A DNA stretch of 5,361 nucleotides from Candidatus Margulisiibacteriota bacterium (GTDB lineage: Bacteria; Margulisbacteria; Marinamargulisbacteria; DT-59), in NCBI GenBank assembly GCA_013215865.1, contig JABSQL010000168.1, forward strand, positions 1 to 5,361, read 5' to 3'. The translations under genes were made by a program, and so were the position numbers. Below are positions 1 to 5,361 of this stretch, piece after piece. Under the pieces are notes generated by a model, which ran no database searches, was not told the origin of the DNA, and worked only from the letters and a program-made list of their open reading frames with translations. How positions within the stretch are numbered: position 1 is the first letter of the stretch; each line of letters begins with the position of its first letter.

Positions 1-374
1 GCTTTTCCGTCCGGTATGATATGCTCCAGCCCGTACCCCACTTCTATTCGCATTTTCTTTTCTTTAATGGCAATCAAAAACAAAATACCATTATCCTCTC
101 CTTTCTGACCGATTCCCCAAGCCTCAAACAGGCGATTTGCATATTCATCTATGGTCCAAGATTCACCCATCTCTGGCACAATGGCGGTTGCCACCTGGGC
201 ACCCGTTTTAAGTTGGATTTGTTGGGAAAGTGTTTCCAATTTTTGTTTCTGTGACAGGTCCAAAATATGACCTGGATCTGTGATAAAACCCTGGTATTTA
301 GGCGCATCAAAAGGAAGTGCCACGACACTATTACAGACACAAATAAAAACGGTTAGAAGAACTTTATAGTTCAT
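1..374 (-). CDS. TPM-domain exported protein (YgcG/Psb32-like), 3' part missing
   Basis: The reading frame starts at the ATG at 374-372 and is open through base 1, giving 124 codons of an incomplete gene. Residues 1-19 look like a signal peptide: MNYK, then a hydrophobic stretch, ending VVA before LPFDAP. The mature part matches the TPM domain (Pfam TPM_phosphatase): GFITDPGHILDLSQKQKLE at about 29-47, TGAQVATAIVP at about 57-67, then DEYANRLFEAWGIGQ and the hallmark DNGILFLIA...RIEVGYGLE at about 76-117. TPM proteins are exported or membrane-anchored. Some have been reported to have phosphatase activity or to help photosystem II repair, but the bacterial role is poorly defined. Many family members carry a C-terminal transmembrane or Gly-rich tail, which would lie outside the window. 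The start lies 11 bp inside the end of the upstream gene, and no good Shine-Dalgarno is visible, so translation is probably coupled. Family assignment is confident; function is not. Confidence 0.85.
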   Translation of the reverse strand, partial: MNYKVLLTVFICVCNSVVALPFDAPKYQGFITDPGHILDLSQKQKLETLSQQIQLKTGAQVATAIVPEMGESWTIDEYANRLFEAWGIGQKGEDNGILFLIAIKEKKMRIEVGYGLEHIIPDGK

Positions 375-1014
375 TTACATGAAAGGTTAATTGTGACAAC
401 GTATCCATATACACTTGAAAGTCAGCATCAGTGATTTTTGGTTTCTTAATGATTTCCTTAAATGAAGTCATTGAAATTCCTGTCAGTTTTGATAACGCAT
501 CTATGCAAGCGTCAGTATCATCTGGGCTGGTTTCATTATGGAACGTAAAAATACACAAAAGCGAGGAAAAAAAGATGGGAAAAGACTCTTTAACAAGCTG
601 TGTCACATTTGTTTTAGGTGCCAAAAGCGCTGAGCGTAATTTGAGAATATTGGACCGGAGCGTATATTCACATTCATGTCTCAAATGGGTTGTTTGAATC
701 GTTATATTTGCAAGCACATCAGAGCCATATATCAATTGTTTGTTGTGCTGCATTTCAAGAAACTCAATTGGAAATACATCTACTGCATTAAGAAGCTCTT
801 TTTCTGTAAAGATATAAAACTGCACCGTACTATTAAATGGTTTCTTTTTAGAACCGTGTCGCTTTAGTAAATTGATATCATTTGTATCAACGATTAATAA
901 AACATATTGTGGGGACATATCACGTAGAGGTTGCCTCCCGTAGGTATATAAACTCACCAAATGGTGTCCATATATGTCATGAATAAATGTCTTCAATTTT
1001 TCAATGTGCTGCAT
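364..1014 (-). CDS. Nucleotidyltransferase-fold protein with degenerate active site
   Basis: This is a 216-residue protein. I chose the ATG at 1014-1012 because AGGAGG sits 8 nt upstream; the in-frame TTG two codons earlier would be only 2 nt from that site. It resembles a family of standalone nucleotidyltransferase-domain proteins. The N-terminus (LVSLYTYGRQPL, residues 19-30) is where such proteins carry LYGSAA. The strand YVLLIVDTNDINLL (37-50) corresponds to the usual 'DINVLVV' strand. DVFPIEFLEMQHNKQLIYGSDVL (79-101) and HLRHECEYTLRSNILKLRSALL (110-131) match conserved segments of the family as I remember them. The rest is predicted helical. The GS motif is changed to GR and the metal-binding Asp pair is not evident, so catalysis is doubtful. 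No signal peptide is seen; it is probably cytoplasmic. It overlaps the downstream TPM gene by 11 bp, which implies an operon. The substrate is unknown, and the family call rests on remembered pattern, not a search. Confidence 0.72.
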   Translation of the reverse strand: MQHIEKLKTFIHDIYGHHLVSLYTYGRQPLRDMSPQYVLLIVDTNDINLLKRHGSKKKPFNSTVQFYIFTEKELLNAVDVFPIEFLEMQHNKQLIYGSDVLANITIQTTHLRHECEYTLRSNILKLRSALLAPKTNVTQLVKESFPIFFSSLLCIFTFHNETSPDDTDACIDALSKLTGISMTSFKEIIKKPKITDADFQVYMDTLSQLTFHVNEL

Positions 1015-1022
1015 AAACAAAA

Positions 1023-1028
1023 CCTCCT
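1023..1028 (-). promoter_or_regulatory. Ribosome binding site that fixes the start of the nucleotidyltransferase-like gene
   Basis: The minus strand reads AGGAGG, a perfect Shine-Dalgarno core. It ends 8 nt before the ATG at 1014 but only 2 nt before the in-frame TTG at 1020, so the ATG is the better start. Confidence 0.8.
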
Positions 1029-1041
1029 AAGTTAAGGTATC

Positions 1042-1070
1042 TTACCATAATAATTAAATTAGTGTATAAT
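1042..1070 (+). promoter_or_regulatory. Predicted sigma-70-type promoter for the DEAD-box helicase gene
   Basis: A consensus -10 hexamer TATAAT lies at 1065-1070. A -35-like TTACCA (4 of 6 against TTGACA) lies at 1042-1047, separated by the ideal 17 bp. The predicted transcription start is near 1077, which gives a leader of about 115 nt before the helicase ATG. The AT-rich surroundings support a promoter. The start has not been measured. Confidence 0.6.
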
Positions 1071-1092
1071 AGAGCGCTTGTGTGTCTGTTAA
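1066..1092 (-). promoter_or_regulatory. Possible divergent promoter for the nucleotidyltransferase/TPM operon
   Basis: On the minus strand TTAACA (1092-1087, 5 of 6 against the -35 consensus) precedes TATTAT (1071-1066, 5 of 6 against the -10 consensus). The spacer is only 15 bp, which is short. The -10 lies on top of the rightward -10, because TATAAT read backwards is itself nearly a -10. If real, the two promoters would face apart and compete for polymerase. This is a tentative call; the leftward operon must have some promoter in this roughly 180-bp gap. Confidence 0.25.
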
Positions 1093-1095
1093 TTG

Positions 1096-1136
1096 AAGAG
1101 TTAAAAGTGAAAATAAACACTTAAAACCTCTTTTTT
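1096..1136 (+). other. AT-rich stem-loop with trailing T-run in the helicase leader
   Basis: AAGAG (1096-1100) can pair with CTCTT (1128-1132), and AAGTG (1105-1109) with CACTT (1118-1122). The loop is 8 nt, and the middle of the stem has mismatches and a bulge. A run of six T follows at 1131-1136, partly inside the stem. It sits in the predicted 5' leader between promoter and start codon. It could be a weak attenuator-like or RNA-stability element, but the stem is weak and could arise by chance in AT-rich DNA. Confidence 0.25.
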
Positions 1137-1175
1137 ACCACAATTTCATCAAAAATATACCAAATCAAAACAGAC

Positions 1176-1181
1176 AAAGGA
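1176..1181 (+). promoter_or_regulatory. Ribosome binding site of the helicase gene
   Basis: AAAGGA lies 10 nt before the ATG at 1192, a moderate Shine-Dalgarno at slightly long spacing. It supports the chosen start. Confidence 0.55.
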
Positions 1182-1191
1182 ACCAATCGCT

Positions 1192-2880
1192 ATGGAACAT
1201 AAAACATTTAAAGAACTTGGGTTATCGCCCATCTTACTCGCTGCCTTGGAAAAGAAAGGGTTTGAGCAGCCCACCCATATTCAAATTGAAACCATCCCCT
1301 TGATGCTCACCAGTGATGAGGATGTTATCGGACAAGCCCAAACCGGTACTGGTAAGACGGCTGCATTTGGACTCCCCATTTTGGAACGTTTAGAACCGAC
1401 CAAACAACACATACAAGCACTTATACTCACACCAACACGCGAACTCACCATTCAGGTATCGGATGAATTACATTCATTGCAAGGTAATAAGCATTTAAAG
1501 ATAACGCCTATATATGGTGGACAGTCTATTCAAAAACAACATCAACAATTGAAACGTCCCAACGATATTATTGTAGGCACTCCTGGCCGTTTGATTGATC
1601 ATTTAAGAGGCAAAAAGCTGGATCTATCCCATGTAAAATATGTGGTCTTAGATGAAGCCGACGAAATGCTGAATAGTGGATTTATTGAAGATATAGAACT
1701 TATTCTATCCAAGACCAACCCAGATCGAAAAACCCTTTTATTTTCTGCAACGATGCCGGATACCATCATGAAATTGGCCAAAAAATACATGAAGAAATAC
1801 ACCACCATCCGGGCGAAGAAAGAAACACTGGCCACATCTCTTACAGAGCAAATTTATTTTGAAGTTCGAGAATCTGACAAACTTGAAGCGTTATGCCGGA
1901 TCATAGACGTAGAAGATGGTTTTTATGGCCTTATTTTCTGCAGAACCAAACGGGACGTCGATACCATTAACGAGCGGTTAAATAATAGAGGATATGATTC
2001 AGAAGCCATGCACGGAGATCTCAGCCAATTTCAACGTGAACGGGTCTTAAACAAATTTAGAAAAAAGATATGTACTATTTTAGTGGTTACAGACGTGGCC
2101 TCCCGTGGGCTGGATATTACGGGGCTTTCCCATGTCATTAACTTTGCTCTTCCCCAGGATCCTGAGTCATATATTCATCGGGTGGGGCGTACAGGTCGGG
2201 CTGGAAAAACAGGTACGGCTATCACCTTTATCACGCCTTCAGAGTATCGAAAGCTGGTCAGAATTCAAAAAATTGCAAAGACAGACATCAAAAAGTCAGA
2301 GATTCCCAATATCGAAACCATTATCACAACCAAGAAAAGGCGTTTAAAAGAAACCATACAAAAGACGATTGAAGATAATATAGATGCTGAATATTTGGAT
2401 TTTTCTGAAGAGTTACTGGCAACGTTTAACCCAAAAGAGGCTTTGGCCGGGGTTTTAAAATGTGCCTTTGAAAAGCAGTTATCCGAAGATCGATATACAG
2501 AGATTTCCAAATCGAATCGATCATATGACAACAAGAAAGGGAAAAGAGATGGGCATAGGGGCGGTCAAAGAGATGGGCACAGAGGCGGTCAAAGAGATGG
2601 GCACAGAGGCGGTCATCAAAAAAGCGGACATGGATTTGTTGACACGAAGGGTCAAGCACGATTGTTCATCGCCAAAGGTAAGATGGATGATATGACACCT
2701 AGAAAGCTAGTCGATTACATTGAAAAGCAGTCACGTGTCCATGGAAAGAGACTGCAGGGTGTGGAAATTTATGACAAATTCTCCTTTGCAAATGTCTCCT
2801 TCAAAGATGCAGAGGCAATTATAGAGGCGTTTAAATCATCAGGCCGAAATAACCGTTCTGTTGTAGAACTAGCGAAGTAA
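1192..2880 (+). CDS. deaD: DEAD-box ATP-dependent RNA helicase with DbpA-type RNA-binding domain (CsdA/DeaD-like)
   Basis: This 562-residue protein unwinds RNA duplexes using ATP. CsdA/DeaD relatives act in ribosome assembly, mRNA decay and cold adaptation in the cytoplasm. All core motifs are intact: Q motif (F6, and GFEQPTHIQ 23-31), motif I AQTGTGKT 49-56, PTREL 81-85, TPGR 130-133, DEAD 154-157, SAT 185-187, LIFC 247-250, TDVASRGLDI 300-309, and YIHRVGRTGRAG 327-338. A charged helical linker follows. Residues 452-475 are three octapeptides of the RDGHRGGQ type. Residues about 483-555 (GQARLFIAKGKMDDMTPRKLVDYIE... IYDKFSFANV) match the DbpA RNA-binding domain fold. The length is slightly below E. 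coli CsdA (about 630). The ATG has a moderate Shine-Dalgarno upstream. The gene is monocistronic here: it diverges from the left operon and its last 12 bp overlap the end of arsC on the other strand. Whether it is closer to CsdA or another bacterial DEAD-box subgroup cannot be settled by eye. Confidence 0.95.
   Translation: MEHKTFKELGLSPILLAALEKKGFEQPTHIQIETIPLMLTSDEDVIGQAQTGTGKTAAFGLPILERLEPTKQHIQALILTPTRELTIQVSDELHSLQGNKHLKITPIYGGQSIQKQHQQLKRPNDIIVGTPGRLIDHLRGKKLDLSHVKYVVLDEADEMLNSGFIEDIELILSKTNPDRKTLLFSATMPDTIMKLAKKYMKKYTTIRAKKETLATSLTEQIYFEVRESDKLEALCRIIDVEDGFYGLIFCRTKRDVDTINERLNNRGYDSEAMHGDLSQFQRERVLNKFRKKICTILVVTDVASRGLDITGLSHVINFALPQDPESYIHRVGRTGRAGKTGTAITFITPSEYRKLVRIQKIAKTDIKKSEIPNIETIITTKKRRLKETIQKTIEDNIDAEYLDFSEELLATFNPKEALAGVLKCAFEKQLSEDRYTEISKSNRSYDNKKGKRDGHRGGQRDGHRGGQRDGHRGGHQKSGHGFVDTKGQARLFIAKGKMDDMTPRKLVDYIEKQSRVHGKRLQGVEIYDKFSFANVSFKDAEAIIEAFKSSGRNNRSVVELAK
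2545..2616 (+). repeat. Three tandem 24-bp repeats coding for RDGHRGG(Q/H)
   Basis: Copies lie at 2545-2568, 2569-2592 and 2593-2616, in frame with the helicase. Copy 1 differs from copy 2 at two third-codon positions (CAT/CAC, AGG/AGA). Copy 3 differs from copy 2 at one base, which changes the last residue from Q to H. The product is an RGG-like, basic, glycine-rich tract between the helicase linker and the C-terminal RNA-binding domain, a composition typical of flexible RNA-contacting segments. Near-identical DNA copies suggest recent expansion, with copy number likely to vary between strains. Confidence 0.9.
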
Positions 2881-3270
2881 GGGACGCAGGTCCGACTTTA
2901 ACTTTTCAAATATCTCATCCCGGACCTCTCGGAACAAAATGATATTACTCGGCCCCACAGGATCTCTAAAAGGCCAGTGCAAGGTGGTTTTGGCATTTGA
3001 AAATAGGGGGCAGTTTTCCTTTGCGTGATCACAGACTGTTATAACCACATCCAGAAGTTCGTCTTTAAATTCTTCTACTGATCGTGACCGATGTCCGGAT
3101 ATATCAATGTTGATTTCTTCCATCACTTCAATCGCAGTGGGATGTACATAGGAAGGGTGTGTACCGGCACTATGCACCTCACATATATCTCCATAAAGGT
3201 GTCTTGCAATACCTTCTGCCATTTGAGATCGGCAAGAATTCCCCGTACAAACAATTAAAAGTTTTTTCAT
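2869..3270 (-). CDS. arsC: Arsenate reductase, thioredoxin-coupled, low-molecular-weight phosphatase fold
   Basis: This 133-residue cytoplasmic enzyme should reduce arsenate to arsenite. The P-loop CTGNSCRS (C8 to S15) fits the family signature C-x5-R-S, with C8 the nucleophile and R14 the oxyanion-binding Arg. C80 and C87 (VITVC, ENCPLF) match the redox pair of S. aureus pI258 ArsC (C82, C89) with a constant offset of two. D103-P104 (FRDPVG) matches the DP-loop acid. The cysteine triad separates it from plain tyrosine phosphatases and from glutaredoxin-coupled ArsC. I chose the ATG at 3270-3268 because MKKLLIVC is the usual family start. A TTG at 3321 would add 17 unrelated residues and also lacks a Shine-Dalgarno. 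It lies 72 bp downstream of the SRAP gene and converges on the helicase gene. No arsR, arsenite pump or methylase gene is in the window. Activity on protein phosphotyrosine cannot be excluded but is less likely. Confidence 0.9.
   Translation of the reverse strand: MKKLLIVCTGNSCRSQMAEGIARHLYGDICEVHSAGTHPSYVHPTAIEVMEEINIDISGHRSRSVEEFKDELLDVVITVCDHAKENCPLFSNAKTTLHWPFRDPVGPSNIILFREVRDEIFEKLKSDLRPLLR
2888..2927. other. Inverted repeat just past the helicase stop codon
   Basis: AGGTCCG (2888-2894) is a perfect 7-bp inverted repeat with CGGACCT (2921-2927), around a 26-nt loop. It begins 7 bp after the helicase stop and lies inside the 3' end of arsC. There is no T-run on either strand afterwards, so it is not a standard intrinsic terminator. 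It could act as a 3' end stabiliser for the helicase mRNA or be a coincidence of coding sequence. Confidence 0.25.
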
Positions 3271-3342
3271 GGACTTTACTATACCATGGTAAGGTAGAAA
3301 ATAAAGATCAGCGACAGACAAGAACTTTGGTGCGGGAATGCT

Positions 3343-4017
3343 TTAGTTGATACCAGGATCCCTCTCAACACACAAGGGAGAATTAAAGGCCGGGGAATTT
3401 ACCTGGCGTGATACAGGATACGCCCCCATCTGGTCATTGGGAAAGGTGTCTAACAAGGCCAATATGCGTTTTTCCTCCACCAATGACCCGTCCAACCATG
3501 ATAGTAACTGCGCATCACGAACAATCACCGGCATGCGATCATGATATGCTTTTGAAAATGCATTGGCTTCTTGTGTGAGTATGGTAAACGAGTGAAGGGC
3601 ATCTCCCTCACCTGTTTTCCAGGTATCATACAACCCAGCAAAATATACCAGCTCGTCATGAAAGTGAATGTAGTATGGCATTTTCACCTCTCCCTGTTTT
3701 TTCCATTCATAAAATCCTGATACCGGAACCAAACAACGATGACGCCGAAACGGGCCTTTGAAAGAGGGCTTCTCTGTAACCGTTTCCAGGCGCGCATTGA
3801 TCATTCTGTTGCCAATCGCTGGATCTTTTGCCCAAGACGGCACCAGTCCCCATCGAAAGTACCTGCCATGATGGTGACCGTCTTTTTGATAAATCACCAA
3901 TGCATTTTGAGAGGGCGCAATATTATAACTAGGTACCAAAGACCCTATTTTGAGGTCGGGAATGACCCGTTTGATTCGGTTTGGGTTGTCTTCTTTTTGT
4001 ACAAATCGGCCACACAT
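3343..4017 (-). CDS. yedK: SRAP (YedK/HMCES) abasic-site-binding protein
   Basis: This 224-residue protein belongs to the SOS response-associated peptidase family. Family members crosslink through Cys2 to abasic sites in single-stranded DNA and so shield them from strand breakage. The key residues seen are C2 (MCGRF, exposed when Met1 is removed), N74 and R76 in MINARLET, E104 in GFYEW, and H159 in AYHDRMPVI. These correspond to C2, N75, E105 and H160 of E. coli YedK with a constant offset of one. YNIAPSQ (31-37) and [11 protein letters not shown] (55-65) are also typical. Length equals the family norm. The start is fixed by the obligatory Cys2 and by GGAGGTGA upstream. The gene begins 73 bp inside the umuC 3' end, a context that fits a role in DNA damage tolerance with the Y-family polymerase. 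Its C-terminal end ([10 protein letters not shown]) is complete. Confidence 0.95.
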   Translation of the reverse strand: MCGRFVQKEDNPNRIKRVIPDLKIGSLVPSYNIAPSQNALVIYQKDGHHHGRYFRWGLVPSWAKDPAIGNRMINARLETVTEKPSFKGPFRRHRCLVPVSGFYEWKKQGEVKMPYYIHFHDELVYFAGLYDTWKTGEGDALHSFTILTQEANAFSKAYHDRMPVIVRDAQLLSWLDGSLVEEKRILALLDTFPNDQMGAYPVSRQVNSPAFNSPLCVERDPGIN

Positions 4018-5258
4018 GGTGACATCACCTCCGGGAGTTCATTCCAAGAAGTAGTGAACCGCTTGGATTTCATATTCTGATTCATTTTCCAAATTCTATT
4101 ATGCCACTGTGTGACGGCCAGTTGCAATGTATGACGCCCCCAACGCCCATTAATGGCATCCACCGCCTTCATCAGTGCCGTATCTTGGCAGGCCCCTTTG
4201 TAAAACAAGTTCCCCTGAATATGGTCTGCCTTCACCAAATTCATCAGCATCACACCCGACTTGGCATACCGTTTTCCCGGCTTATACACATATTCTAACC
4301 CAATCCCTGAATAATGGGTTAATATTCGGGAAGAAGCGGTGGCTTCTGGAAGCGGGATCACAACCGACCGGGAATAATAGTCATCGTTATATCGACTTGT
4401 GGCAATGAATACCATCAATGCTTGAGCTGCCTGGCCATAGAAACGAAGTTTTTCAGATGCAACCGCCACATTATCTGCCAGAGCACCTCTCACATCAGAC
4501 TGTTCCGTCAACTTGGTCCCAAAACTACGTGAACTGACAATCTGCTTTCTCTCTTCTGCCACAGCCTCTAAGGGAATACAAGACAGCCCCTTCAGTTCTT
4601 GCTGGGTTCTAAACCCGGGGGTATGCATCCGCTTTCGAACCACCTCAGGAGGCATGTCCCGAAACTGACGTGCCGTATAAATACCGTTTGAATTCAGAAA
4701 GGCACTGTGTCTTTTCCCAATCCCCCATATATCCGCAACAGGAAGAGATTGAAGGGTGTGCGTAACACCTCGTTGATGAATATCGCAGACCCCACTCCCC
4801 TTTTTGGATATTTCATGAGCGGCCTTGGCCAAGGTTTTTGAGTGGCCAAACCCCACGCCTACCGGTACACCCACCCATCTTAAGACCCGCTCACAAATGT
4901 GTCTGCCCAATACTTCATAGTCTCGGTTATCGTTTGGAAACACCAAAAATGCCTCATCGATGGAATAGATTTCGATATCTGGACTAAACCCTTCCAAAAC
5001 TGACATGATACGGGCAGACAAGTCGCCATATAATCCAAAATTGGCCGAGAAAACATGGACCTCATTTTGCTTTAATATGTGTTGGCATTTAAAAACAGCT
5101 TCTCCCATGCGAAGTCCCAATGCCTTGGCTTCTTGTGAACGTGCAATAATGCATCCATCATTATTGGACAAAACAACAACGGGCTTTCCCCAAAGATCGG
5201 GTCTAAATACCCGTTCGCAGGAGACATAAAACGAACGGCAATCCACCAACGCGTACAT
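3945..5258 (-). CDS. umuC: Y-family DNA polymerase V catalytic subunit UmuC
   Basis: This 437-residue protein carries out error-prone translesion synthesis as part of UmuD'2C. The palm catalytic residues D6 (ALVDCRSF), D101 and E102 (YSIDEAF) sit at the same numbers as in E. coli UmuC. Also seen are [11 protein letters not shown] (31-41), the steric-gate region near F10/Y11, [20 protein letters not shown] (134-153), the helix-hairpin-helix-like WGIGKR (178-183), and the little-finger domain from about VSSRSFG (241). QGNLF at 348-352 fits the beta-clamp-binding motif (E. coli QLNLF). The conserved family end is [10 protein letters not shown] (402-411). The last 24 or so residues are extra and polar, and lie in the SRAP overlap. 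The ATG at 5258 directly follows the umuD TAG with no gap and no visible Shine-Dalgarno, so translation is probably coupled to umuD. SOS control would act at the umuD promoter, outside the window. Confidence 0.97.
   Translation of the reverse strand: MYALVDCRSFYVSCERVFRPDLWGKPVVVLSNNDGCIIARSQEAKALGLRMGEAVFKCQHILKQNEVHVFSANFGLYGDLSARIMSVLEGFSPDIEIYSIDEAFLVFPNDNRDYEVLGRHICERVLRWVGVPVGVGFGHSKTLAKAAHEISKKGSGVCDIHQRGVTHTLQSLPVADIWGIGKRHSAFLNSNGIYTARQFRDMPPEVVRKRMHTPGFRTQQELKGLSCIPLEAVAEERKQIVSSRSFGTKLTEQSDVRGALADNVAVASEKLRFYGQAAQALMVFIATSRYNDDYYSRSVVIPLPEATASSRILTHYSGIGLEYVYKPGKRYAKSGVMLMNLVKADHIQGNLFYKGACQDTALMKAVDAINGRWGRHTLQLAVTQWHNRIWKMNQNMKSKRFTTSWNELPEVMSPCVADLYKKKTTQTESNGSFPTSK
4025..4032 (-). 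promoter_or_regulatory. Strong ribosome binding site of the SRAP gene inside umuC
   Basis: The minus strand reads GGAGGTGA, eight bases complementary to the 16S rRNA 3' end. GGAGG ends 10 nt before the SRAP ATG at 4017. It lies within umuC codons about 409-411. It should let SRAP initiate independently of, or coupled to, umuC translation. Confidence 0.8.
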
Positions 5259-5361
5259 CTATGGTTTATGGATAACAGCCGTGACCACACCCCATATGGT
5301 CACGTCAGATTGAGGGGACACTGAAATGGGCGGATATGCCTTGTTTTCTGACACCAACAAC
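5259..5361 (-). CDS. umuD: UmuD C-terminus (SOS mutagenesis protein, LexA-like peptidase), 5' part missing
   Basis: Only the last 33 codons plus stop are present: LLVSENKAYPPISVSPQSD, then VTIWGVVTAVIHKP, then TAG at 5261-5259. The pattern N-x-A-[YF]-x-P-I followed by a hydrophobic strand and [IF]-[WF]-G-V-V-T-x-V-I-H is the characteristic end of UmuD and LexA-family S24 peptidases. UmuD cleaves itself when RecA is activated, and UmuD' then joins UmuC as polymerase V. The catalytic Ser and Lys lie upstream, outside the window, so activity cannot be judged. The stop codon is immediately followed by the umuC ATG, the usual umuDC arrangement. Confidence 0.9.
   Translation of the reverse strand, partial: LLVSENKAYPPISVSPQSDVTIWGVVTAVIHKP
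5280..5304 (-). other. Hairpin in the umuD 3' end, upstream of the umuC start
   Basis: On the mRNA strand CGTGACC and GGTCACG form a perfect 7-bp inverted repeat around an 11-nt loop. The stem ends 21 nt before the umuC ATG. umuC lacks an obvious Shine-Dalgarno, so the stem could limit independent initiation and enforce coupling to umuD translation. It lies in codons for VTIWGVVTA, so it may be coincidental. Confidence 0.3.

Noticed and set aside
21..254. Open frame of 77 codons on the plus strand at the left edge
   Set aside because: It lies opposite the TPM-domain frame, which has clear family motifs; the plus-strand translation shows no recognisable pattern.
149..340. Minus-strand 63-codon frame overlapping the TPM gene
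   Set aside because: It is an alternative frame of the same strand; the frame starting at 374 carries the signal peptide and TPM motifs.
1015..1020. TTG start for the nucleotidyltransferase-like gene
   Set aside because: It is only 2 nt from the AGGAGG; the ATG two codons later has ideal spacing.
2545..2616. CRISPR-like array
   Set aside because: The 24-bp units are directly adjacent with no spacers and are in frame within a protein gene.
2426..2659. Minus-strand frame with repeated DRLCAHLF-like units
   Set aside because: The repetition is only the antisense reading of the helicase 24-bp repeats.
3282..3291. 10-bp palindrome TACCATGGTA upstream of arsC, considered as an operator
   Set aside because: It is short, shows no match to a known ArsR-type operator that I recognise, and could easily occur by chance.
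3271..3321. Upstream TTG start for arsC adding 17 residues
   Set aside because: No ribosome binding site precedes it, and the added residues do not belong to the ArsC family, which starts directly before the P-loop strand.
3739..4080. Plus-strand 113-codon frame
   Set aside because: It runs antisense to the SRAP and umuC genes, both supported by catalytic residues; its translation shows no family features.
4880..5290. Additional minus-strand short frames within and just upstream of umuC
   Set aside because: They are out-of-frame shadows of umuC and umuD, whose motifs are intact in the called frames.

Overview
The window reads as ordinary bacterial chromosome with densely packed genes and no RNA genes, insertion sequences, CRISPR arrays or phage genes that I can see. 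The gene set (a umuDC-type SOS polymerase operon, a CsdA/DeaD-type RNA helicase, a secreted TPM-domain protein) suggests a Gram-negative bacterium, perhaps proteobacterial. I cannot assign a genus. Base composition is moderate and uneven: sampled rows in the nucleotidyltransferase-like gene are about one third G+C, and sampled rows in umuC are about one half.

Left block, minus strand (1-1014): a small operon reading leftward. It starts with a nucleotidyltransferase-fold protein whose catalytic signature looks lost. An 11-bp overlap links it to a TPM-domain (YgcG/Psb32-like) exported protein that runs off the window at base 1.

Middle (about 1015-2880): a divergent intergenic region of about 180 bp carries a good sigma-70-like promoter pointing right, with a predicted leader of about 115 nt. 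It is followed by a complete DEAD-box RNA helicase with a DbpA-type RNA-binding domain. A tandem 24-bp repeat in the gene encodes three basic, glycine-rich octapeptides ahead of that domain.

Right block, minus strand (2869-5361): a leftward run of umuD (3' end only), umuC, an SRAP/YedK-HMCES protein and a thioredoxin-type arsenate reductase. The umuD stop abuts the umuC start, umuC overlaps the SRAP gene by 73 bp, and arsC follows after 72 bp. UmuD'2C copies damaged DNA and SRAP proteins cap abasic sites in single-stranded DNA, so the first three make a coherent damage-tolerance cassette. The arsC product belongs to a different stress pathway and may only be transcribed along with them. arsC and the helicase gene converge and overlap tail to tail by 12 bp.

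I found no clear evidence of a wholly new system. The most interesting points are the degenerate nucleotidyltransferase paired with a TPM protein, the deep umuC/SRAP overlap, and the repeat tract and long leader of the helicase gene.
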